DNA from: Ustilago trichophora
Lineage: Eukaryota; Basidiomycota; Ustilaginomycetes; Ustilaginales; Ustilaginaceae
Reading direction: 5' to 3'
DNA: 64,000 nt
NCBI GenBank assembly: GCA_900323505.1
Contig: OOIN01000002.1
Location: 2,418,001 to 2,482,000, forward strand
A program made the translations under genes and the position numbers. How positions within the stretch are numbered: the stretch's first letter is position 1; every line of letters begins with the position of its first letter. The notes under the pieces are model-generated. The model searched no databases. It had not been told where the DNA came from and saw only the letters and a list, made by a program, of their open reading frames with translations. Positions 10,295-20,200 of this stretch are shown one piece after another.

Positions 10295-10670
10295 AGATTA
10301 GGATGCACTTGGTCAGTCAAGGGAAGAACCAGGAACACAAAGACGAACGACGCTGCCATCAACGCAGGGAAGCGAAGAGGAAAAAAGCAGGCACAGAAAC
10401 ACAGAGGGAGCAAGAACAGCGAGTCGACAATCACCCATTCACCCATCGGTCAGGCTGGTATTGCTGCAAGACGTACTGGGGCTTCTGTCGCTGTTGCTGT
10501 ACGACACCAAATCGAAAGAGGAAAGCAAAGTGAGACGGGCGCATCAGGTCAAGACGAGAAGACTCTGGGTGTTGGAAGAGAGGCTAAACACAATGCAGAG
10601 CGGTGAAACGGCATTGGAGCTGTGTGAGCCAGGAAGCGGGATCCAAGTGCAGCAGGACTCTACACAGTCT

Positions 10671-10696
10671 TCTCTCTCTCTCTCTCTCTCTCTCTC
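10671..10696. repeat. (TC)13 microsatellite
   Basis: Perfect TC tract. It is complementary to the GA tract about 380 bases away, so the two could pair. Confidence 0.95.
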
Positions 10697-11344
10697 CCAC
10701 ATGGCGGCTGGGCAGCTGCAAAGAAAGGTAGGAAGGAGACGAGATCAGATGGCGGAGGCTCAGTACCGGACCTAGGAGGAGGAGCGAGAGATTTTAGTCG
10801 GTCGAGCAAGCACAGGTAGAGAGCCGCATCGAATGCTGTTGCTTGCTGGACGAGGTGCATAATGTGTGGGAAGCCACAACCCGCATCCCAAAAAAAAAAC
10901 CAATAATAAACGATCCAGGAACAGCAACGCCAACAGCAGGTCAGGATGCGCGGCTTCTCCGTCTGCCTCGGTGAAGCAAACAGATTTTTCTTATTTATCT
11001 TTCTTTCCCTTTTTCCTGTTGAACCTTCTGCCCGAGCCCCACGCATACATTGATTGTTCCTCCGTGTACACTTGCTGGCAAACAAGTTGAAAGTGATTTT
11101 GTCAACAGAAACAGACCAACTTTGTTTGCACATGACGAGATGGAGATCATATCAATACCAGTGTGATGAGCCAAAAAAAGGATGTTGTTTCCATGAACAA
11201 TGGCTGGCTGGATTGCTTTTTGTGTGGAGAGAGAATTCGAGACAGAAAAGCCTGGGCCCCAATCGGGGAAGCCCAGCGAGAGGGGAAGTGGCTATTTGCG
11301 GTAACCTTTTCTGGCATATTGGCAGTCTAACTATAGTTGACCAC

Positions 11345-11366
11345 AAAAAAAAAAAAAAAAAAAAAA
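11345..11366. repeat. A22 homopolymer
   Basis: Uninterrupted run of 22 adenines in the gene desert. No retroelement or pseudogene body is recognisable beside it. Confidence 0.95.
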
Positions 11367-13381
11367 TGTGGCGCGCTCTTCACGCGTGCTTGCAGCTGTG
11401 CAAAAGTTCAAACGCGGGATCGTTGCTTCCCCTCAAGCACGTCTTTCAAAGCGAAAGAGCGGTCTTGCCTTGAAAAGAAAAGTAGAAAAAAAAGGGGGGG
11501 AAATCCAAAAGTGGGCTAGAATCCGAGGGTCCCTCAACTCGAATCCCGAGACGGCGGCGAATCGATGGTGGTAATACGTGTAAAATCCGCCTATCCTTCA
11601 GCCATTCCTCAGTAGCATCTTTGTACTGTAGCAAGAGGAGTGGAGCTGGAGGAGACCTCTGCGCTCATCTTTCGTCCAATTTGATCGTTTGCGGTCATGA
11701 CAAGAAAGAATCACTGAAGTTGGTAATGCCGCTTGTCTGGCAGGCACAGTACGCTGTGACGATATGTTTGTGTCTCGAGATGCACCAAATGGCATTTCAA
11801 ATGAGGACACAGTCCTGGTGATTGGAAACCATTTCCACCACCAGCAACCATCACAACATCTTTGTCGTCATAGACCTTAGGCGCATCTCTCTTATTTTTC
11901 CTTTCGATTGTGACAAACACCTGGTGTCAGATCGAGCAGCGATAAGAGTATCAAGATGGGCGTGCGACAATGCTCAACATGGGGGGAGAAACAAGTTCTG
12001 CCATCTGGTGGACAGACCCAGAAAACTTGGCATCGATTTTGAAAAACGATGAGCTGGAGGACGGGACCTGTTTTTCTAGCCTACTGTTCACAACAGCACT
12101 AGACAGCATGATGCTGTCGCCTCGGCCGCGTGGATACCCTCTTTGTGGACGGGTGCGTTCCGCGGTTCAACAACAAAATCCTTGCAAATAAAGGTCAACG
12201 ATCTTTTACATGGACCAGTTGCCGTAGCGAAAAGATGCTCGCTCGGTGAGGAGGAAGCAAAACTACAAAAGGTGAATGGGCAAACGCGAAAGAAAGACAC
12301 GTCGAGGAAGACGCACGCGTCGCATCTCAGCTAATCCGTACATTCTCGGCCTCCGTCAAGTCCTAAAAGCGGCATGAAACGATGATAACTGTACAGGATG
12401 GAGCAAAGGTCGCACACATTGTTACCTTTTTTGATGCTAGAAACTCGCAAGCTTGGATCGTTAGTGTAGATACTGAACTGTCGCCATAGATTCAGAAGCT
12501 GGGTTATGGTCAAAGCTGTGAAATGCGTGGCTGGCACCTCTTATTTATTTTTATTTTTATCTTTTTTTCCTTTTGGTGTTTTTTCTTTTTCCCACACACA
12601 CGATTCAAAAATCTTCTCAAGGGTGAACCGTCCTAAAATACCCACTCTCTATCGCTCCCTCGAAACTTGCCACGTGAGAAGAAAAAGACGAGCAGAAAGA
12701 TTTAGCGCGAAAACCGCAGAGGAAAACAGGACACTTTGCTCAGGGATTGGATGCAGGAGGTTGCATCTCCAATTTTCAAATTGACACACGAATCAAAACA
12801 GTACTTCGAGTACATTCACTAGCTGGCATGAATTCAACCAGGAATAACACGAGTTGAATTCAACTCCCGTTTCACTTGTACATCTTGATGCAGAGCGTGT
12901 GCTATTGCAACCATTCTGGAGAGGGGAGAGGGAGGCAGAGGGAGCCGCTCGGAGAAGGAGGAACACTTCTCTCTGCACCTCGGTCAAAAGAAAAAATGAA
13001 GGGAAGAAAATCCCCCAGAAGGTTGCTTCCAAAGATCAAAATGTAATTCCCTTCCCACCCTATGCCACCGTTGACCGATCTATCCAACTCCCCAATCTGC
13101 CTTGTTCCGAGATCCGCTTAGGCCCAAGATTTTCTCTCTCTCTTTCTGGCTCGGCTCAACCAACTTAGACTCGGACAAGAGGGCGGAGGGGGGCTTCCTC
13201 TCTTGCCGAGGGTTGGCACATCCGTGAAAAGTGATTTGTTCGACTCTTCTCTTTCCATCTCTTTAGACTACGCTTGGCAATCCTCCTCACCTTAAACAAT
13301 CGACTGCTTTTAGCATGACAGCACAAAGTTCGACCCAAGAAGTATCAAGGCATTAGATAATAAATTCTCGCGACACGGGCC

Positions 13382-13400
13382 AAAAAAAAAAAAAAAAAAA
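13382..13400. repeat. A19 homopolymer
   Basis: Uninterrupted run of 19 adenines in the gene desert. Confidence 0.95.
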
Positions 13401-14602
13401 TAACCAGCAAACAGAGGATCAGCCAGGCACATGGACGCGCCCCGACCTCGCTTGCGATCGGAATTAGGCTGTCGAACCCTTTCATTTTCTTTGATTTTTG
13501 CCATGTGTGCGTGCACTACAGTACTCCGCTAATTCCTCGTCTATCGCCAAGGTCGTTTGCCCTTCCAACGCTGGAGCTGAACTGCTGGTCTACCCTTTGA
13601 TCAGTGTATCTGAAAGAATCTTGTCAAGTTTCATGATACAGCAAGAATAAAGAGAGAGAGAAAGCCTTGGTACAGTATATGTGCCAAGACGTTGGGATTA
13701 GAAGAACGTGTGGCTATGGAACTGCGTCGCCCACACCGAGCGGCGGTCCGGCGGTGAGATTGCAGTATAGCGTACTTTGAAATGTTGCCAACCCAGCAAA
13801 GCAGCAACGCCACTGCTGCTATTTTTTCGCAGTACAACCTTAGCTGTGAAAGAGGGGAACGATGCCAAGAACGACGATCAGCAATGCTTTCAGTCGGTCG
13901 AGTCGGTCTTACTCTTGCGCATCTTGCCAAGATACGATATATCGTACAACATCATTTGGCGTTCCGAACGTTGACAAGGCAGAAAGAGGGATTTTGCGAG
14001 ACATATACAGTACAGTAGCAGTCGAAACGTTGCACAAAGGTTGCTGTATTTAGAAAACCTCGATGCAACTAAACAAAAAAGAAAGGTCCCGCGTGTCGGG
14101 GCAACGGCATATCTCTGGATCCGTGGATCAACAGGTCGGAACAACCCTGACTCCGTATACAGTATAGTGCATGTAAGGTGTTGTCGGATTTGGTAGATTC
14201 TTCTACACTTTTCGTCATTCGAAAAATTGTTATCTATCCTTGTCGTTCGGATGCATCAAGAAGTACACACATGCAGAAATTGACAGTGAGTTGCGCTTCC
14301 GCTGCCGCAAGGTCTCGTTTCTTTGTTTCAACCTTGGCGACTGTCGCAATTGTACTGTACGTTGGTCAGCGTGTTGGGAGGATATTTTATCTCGATTCGT
14401 TTTCATTGTTTTTTTTTGCATTTTGCTCTGTTTTCACGTAGAAAGCCAACATACAGTTGCATGTGTCTCAAAAGCATCAGCAAGGAGGAAAAGGGGGAAG
14501 GAGGAGGGGGGATGAGCTTAATAGCGCACAGAACGGGTGGTCACCATCCGCTCATCACACTCTCGTTCTTCTTTCCACTATTACAGTACATGCTTTGCAG
14601 CG

Positions 14603-14626
14603 AAAAAAAAAAAAAAAAAAAAAAAA
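14603..14626. repeat. A24 homopolymer
   Basis: Uninterrupted run of 24 adenines in the gene desert. Confidence 0.95.
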
Positions 14627-14900
14627 TTGTGTTTTGCCTTCCGTCGGCCAAGAAAGAGATTACAGTACAAATTTGGTCTACAAGAGAGAAAGGAGAGACC
14701 ACTTTAAAAGAGGTGAAACCTGGATGTGACACGGCTTCTGCGCTGATAAATCCCTCCTCTCCCCCACTCCCCCAAAAGAAAATAATTCACAAGTTTGCTG
14801 TCTCATTCTGTCCGTTTTTCCGTACAGGCCAAAGTGCCATCCTTCTAGGTCACAAGCCAAATACGAAGGCGTTCACAGCCCAGACGAAAGACACACACAC

Positions 14901-14905
<5 letters not shown>

Positions 14906-14932
<27 letters not shown>
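14906..14932. repeat. (CT)13 microsatellite
   Basis: Perfect CT tract preceded by a short CA run. Confidence 0.95.
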
Positions 14933-14935
<3 letters not shown>

Positions 14936-15438
14936 AGCAGCCTTGCTGCCGATCCATCCCCGCGCTGCGCTGTTGCTGTTGAGCCTCTCTCTTTCTCCAT
15001 TTCCCACGATGTGAGTTAGACTTGTGATGCCATCCCTCATCATCATCATCAATATCATCATCGATCCAAAACAAAAAGGGCTGGATCTTTGCTGCAGGAT
15101 AGGCTCATGCTCGGTGTAAAAGACAGAAATCAATCCTTTTTAATGCTGCTGCTGCTGCTCCTCCTCCCCCTCCTCCTTCGCCCCCTCAAGGGTCTCTCCT
15201 TCTGCACTTTGTCATCCATCCGAACAACCAGTTCTGAGGTGACTGCGCTGCGCATGGCAAGCGTGAGACCGGTGAACCTGACTGTTCCATGCCAAATTAC
15301 TACACGTTGCTCTTTTGCTTGCTCGGGTTTTGGCCCGAGCCATCATGACCAAGTGACCTCTCGTGGTCTCGTACTGGATCGGCACGATTCGATTCTCTCG
15401 CTCGATCGGATTTTTGACTAGTTGTCAATGCAATGATC

Positions 15439-15444
<6 letters not shown>

Positions 15445-15475
<31 letters not shown>

Positions 15476-15491
15476 GTGTGTGTGTGTGTGT
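15445..15491. repeat. compound (TC)n(TG)n microsatellite
   Basis: A TC tract of about 25 bases passes through TCTCTG into a TG tract. Confidence 0.95.
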
Positions 15492-16083
15492 CTTGCTCGC
15501 TCGCTCTTTCATTACATATTGTACAAAAACACACCGGACAGAGTATTTGAAGCTAGGTCAGGTGCAATGAGAAAAAATGGCGGTTGGGTTGTATACACAG
15601 ATGGGAATCCCTAATCGAGTCCAGACCGACCAAGTATGCGCCACCAACAGGGAAGTTTCTTGACCGGTGATCCTCTCCCTCTCCCTCTCCCCTTCTCTTT
15701 TTCGAACAGCAACTTGACATGATCAGTCTTGCACTACGCATGCATCCTTTGCTAGCATTCGTCGATTGTCTGTATACAATTTACAACAAGAATGGGCGTC
15801 GAAAAAAAAAGGAAAGAAATGAGGCATGACAGAATCAGGGACAGTCTCACCTGGTCACATCGGTAACACAGAAGTTCTAAGCGATAGAATGGCAACGCCT
15901 TTTGGCAACGTGGCTCTCTTTCTCCTCTTGACCCCTTTACAGTAACAAAATGGTTCTATGCCAGATCTGATCAATCTCCCCCTCATTCCCTGGCTTTTCA
16001 CAGCGGAGCGGAGATGAATTCGCTCATCGTGTTATAGCAAGCGGCTCGGCTTAAGTTACAGTACTGTGCTTCCAAAAGTCTAA

Positions 16084-16108
16084 ACACACACACACACACA
16101 CACACACA
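16084..16108. repeat. (AC)12 microsatellite
   Basis: Perfect AC tract in the gene desert. Confidence 0.95.
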
Positions 16109-16586
16109 TACATATGACAACTGTACACCGGTGCAAATGCCTCGGACGCAGTGGAGCGGGTATAGAGTGCAGAAAGTGATTTGTAGCTCAGCAGACCTTC
16201 TGTTTTTGTACTGTAGATGTGGGCGGAGTTTTTGATATTGTTGCATCCGGACGTGTATTTTTTTTGCATCACGAAAAAAAAAAAAACAATAAAAAAAAAA
16301 AACCCCACGATGTTGTACAGTAGCTTGGGATGGTTACTTATTACTGTAGTTGCGGGTTATCACCCTTCTCATGGAGCAAGAGAGAAGGATCCGAATGATT
16401 GCCCCGCTATATCTCAAATATTCTTACAATAACTACCATCCACTCTTTTCCAACACGATCTCTACTATACAGTTTCAAAAACCACCAACGAGCTTTCGCC
16501 CTTCTTCCGGCGCACTTGTTTCGTTCGGAAAACTACAGTAGATGCCTAAGATTCGGGCTCCTAGAACCAACCAACAATCAAGAGCC

Positions 16587-16615
<29 letters not shown>
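16587..16615. repeat. A29 homopolymer
   Basis: The longest A-run in the window, 29 bases. Two shorter A-runs lie near 16275 and 16292. Confidence 0.95.
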
Positions 16616-16617
<2 letters not shown>

Positions 16618-17230
16618 TGTGCTAAACTAACTACAGCAAGTTCAATGCACTAACTTTACACCAAATTCCAAAACTGCAGTAAACACACATAAACTGACAT
16701 CCTACAGTACATTTAGTCCTTAACTTTCAGCCTCCTGATTGGCTCATATTCGCAACAAAAAAAAACGCACAAGAGACTTGCACATGGAAATGCAATAACC
16801 GGAAGAATATCACAACTCAACAATGACTTCCAACCCACCCGTAGCTTCATACATCGGTCACAATCCAACTCCGCAATCGGGTCCCGGCAATAATCCACAG
16901 GATTTAGGTTAGGCTGAAACAACTTACTTGCTGTTGATAAGAGACTCTGCCGACTTTGAGATATATCTGTTGTCGCTCTTCTATCTGTCCTCTTGTTGCC
17001 ACACAGTGCCCATTCTAAACTGCTGCCGAGTGATCACTCGAGAACCTCATGCTTCAACCGAATGCTGCTCACCAGTATGCAAGGTTGATCTCACATGTGT
17101 CTGTGACAATGGCGATCCCAACAGGCTGTGTTTCACCTCGTGTTTGGGAAAGTCAAGTTGTTTACGTATTCGTGATCAGAAGTTCACTGCTGTTATTGAT
17201 AAACCATGGAATGCTAGCCCAAGTGGCATC

Positions 17231-20200
17231 CTACTCAAAGTCGACACCAGCTAACTCATCCACCGTCTTTTTGCGGTGGCTCTTGGACTTTCTCTTCCCC
17301 TTGAGCGATGATGCCGATGCCTCGGCGCCGCCCATGGCAGTATCACCATCCAAGTCGAGAGGAGTCATGCGTTCCGACACCTCGCTGACGCGACCACGTT
17401 TCGATGAACCGGCTCGCTTCTTGGACTGTGGCTGGGGAGTCGTCTCGGCAGTGTCCGTGTCACCCTTGCTCGGCGGCGGACGCGCACCGAAAAAGTCGTC
17501 TTCGTCGTCCTCAAGCGACCAAGTCGATCCCACAGGCGCAGGCGACTGCGCAGCTGCTGCTGCGCGGTCCTTGTTGAGCCGACGCTTGGCGTGCATGGCC
17601 CGTGCCGAATCCGCCTTCTCCTGCGCCGTTTGTGCTTCCTCTGCCTGCTTCTTTCGAAGCATAGACTCGGCCAACTCATCGTCATCGAGCAGCAGCGAGA
17701 CAATCTCTTGTGGCTTGGCCATACCTGTCTCACTGTAGGCTTTTGTGCCTACCACGATGTCCTGCACCTCCTTCTTGTTTCGCGCCAATCGGACGATACG
17801 TTCGTCGATCGTGCCCTTGGTGATCAGTCGATAGACCGTCACCTGCTTGGTCTGACCCAGACGATGTGCTCGGTCCATGGCCTGCGAATCGTTTGACGGG
17901 TTCCAGTCGTGGTCGTAGAAAATGACCGTGTCGGCCGCCGTCAGGTTGATACCCAGACCACCGGCCCTGGTCGAAAGCAGGAAGATGAAGAGCTCCGGCT
18001 TGGTCTGCCAATCTGTCACCATGTCTCGTCGATCCGAGATCTTGGATGCACCATCGAGACGCAGATACTTGTACTGACGGTAGATGAGGTATTCTTCCAT
18101 CAGATCGATCATCCTTGTCATCTGGAAGTAGATCAGAACACGGTGGCCGTTCGCCTTGAGCTCTCTCAGCAGCACGTCCAGCTTGGCGAGCTTGCTCGAA
18201 TCGACAATCAGCTTGTTCATCTGCGGTACTTGCATGCCGTTGTATGGCAGCTGGTCGATGGACGAGTCGCGGACCACGCCTTGAGGTGGCACATCTGGCA
18301 ACTCGCGCTGCAGCTCTTCGACGCGCTTGACCGATTCGCGTCCTTCTGGAGACAGTCCAAACAGCGTCGCAGAGACCTGTGGGTCGCGAGAGAAGCGCTC
18401 CTGTGCTTGCATAAACGGACCATCGTTGCTGTACAGCCTGATGGGGGGTGCAACCACAGGCGCGACAACAGCTCGTGCAGAGTCCTTGGCCAAGTACGAG
18501 TGTCGACGGTAGTCTGCCGCCACTTCCTCCAAGGGCATCAGCAGCGATGGTGCACGTCCCGAATTGGTCGGCATGGGTCGCAGCATCTTGGCGATGGGGC
18601 GGATAGAGGCAGCAGCGAAGGTCTCGTCGCTTGCAAAGGATTCAATGGAGCGCCACCGGCGTTCCTCAGCCGCGGCTGCGAGAATGCGCTTGATACCAGA
18701 GCTGTGGAAGGCCATTTCAGCTTCCGGTGCAGTGACGCCGATCAAGGTAAGCGCCGCGAACGGCGAGCGCTTGTGCTGCAACGATTCGTGAATGTGAGGA
18801 GCACGCCAAATATTGAACAAGTTCTGAAGGTAACCAGTGTCGAAGCCTTTGCGAGTGTCGTGACCAGGCACGTCAAAGATACCGCCTTCCCGAACGAGAA
18901 GCTTGGGCACCTGCAGCTCGATGAGCGACGTTGTCGAGTCAGGAAGGTTGAGCAAGTCTCCTTCGCGCGCCAGCGAACCGGAGCGTGCGAAATCGGCGAG
19001 TGCAAAAGGTGCGCGGACGTCGGCGCGCTCGAACAGCTCCGGATGGTTGCAGACCTTGCGAAACTGCATCACAAGGTTCATCAGACTCTTGAGACCAGCC
19101 TCGTCGTTTGAAGTGGCACGATCCATGAGCTCAGCAACCGAAATATTGGCTCGGAGACCACGGTAGAGCATCTTCTGACGCGCACTGAGGTCGCAGAAGA
19201 GGTCGATCTCGATCTTATCACCAAGCTCGTTCTGCACGTTCTTCTTGATACGACGAAGCATAAAGGGCTTCAAGATCATGTGAAGACGACGAAGCTGGTG
19301 CTCATTGAGCGTACCCTTCTGCTCGGCATGACTCTCGATATCTTTGGAGAACCATTCGCTGAACTCGTCGTGAGAGTCGAAGAGCGAAGGCATGATGAAG
19401 TGGAGGAGCGCCCAGAGCTCCTGCATCGAGTTCTGCACGGGCGTACCGGTCAGCAGAAGTCGATTTCGACAGTTGAAGCCCAACAGCGTCTTCCATCGGA
19501 TACTGCTTGAAGACTTGATAGCCTGTGCCTCGTCCAAAATCATGTACTGCCACTTGACGCGCTGGAAGTATTTTTCGTCCGAGACGACGAGCTGATAGCT
19601 GGTGACAAGAACATGGAAAGGAGCGTCGCGGTTGTACGAAATCTGCTTGCGATTCCAGAACTTTCGCAGCACGGCACGATCCTTGACGTTACCCCAGTAC
19701 GGCAGAGCCTTGAGGGTGGGCACGAACTTGCTGATCTCCTGTTGCCAGTTGTGGAGCGTCGAGGCTGGAGCAATGACGAGGAAGGGACCCCAGATATCGT
19801 GCACCTCGGCAAGGTACGCCATGAGCGAAATGGACTGGACCGTCTTACCAAGACCCATCTCGTCGGCAAGAATACCGTTGATACCTTGCTCGTACAAGTT
19901 GGCCAGCCAGTTGAGACCCTTGAGCTGGTATTCTTTGAGCTGGCAGGTGAGCATCTTGGGCTGCTTAATCTCGGTCTGACCCATCGAGGTGGGGTTGAGG
20001 AAGTTCATGTCATCCGAGTCGAAAGCCTTGCCAAGATCCTTCTCCTCGATCTGCTTGCCGGGACCGGCATCCAGACCCTCACGTTCGCGTGCAGCAGCTT
20101 CGTTGCGCTTTCGCTCCTCTGCGGCTGCTTTGTCGAACGCTTGCGCCTTCTCCTTGGCGAGGCGTACGGCCTCCTGAGCGTTTCGAGCAGCATGGGCGCG

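Larger units (their letters stand above)
13517..16709. repeat. dispersed TACAGTA/TACTGTA heptamer field
   Basis: Fifteen copies of TACAGTA or its complement TACTGTA start at 13517, 13671, 14006, 14011, 14158, 14353, 14582, 14661, 15938, 16057, 16209, 16316, 16342, 16534 and 16703. About 0.4 would be expected in 3.2 kb at even base composition. Copies occur in both orientations with irregular spacing and different flanks, so this is not a tandem array. Function unknown. Confidence 0.85.
9392..17230. other. 7.8-kb gene desert upstream of the zinc-cluster factor
   Basis: No recognisable coding gene, tRNA, rRNA or snRNA was found on either strand. Open frames here are short, low in complexity and lack domains. 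The stretch lies between the 5' end of the zinc-cluster gene and the 3' end of INO80, so it may be upstream regulatory DNA and 5' leader of the former. It carries at least ten microsatellites or A-tracts (listed separately) and, between 13.5 and 16.7 kb, fifteen TACAGTA/TACTGTA heptamers. A non-coding RNA cannot be excluded. Confidence 0.6.

Noticed and set aside
11345..16615. long A-tracts as tails of inserted retrogenes
   Set aside because: No coding or retroelement body and no target duplications could be seen beside any of the A-runs, so they are treated as simple homopolymers.
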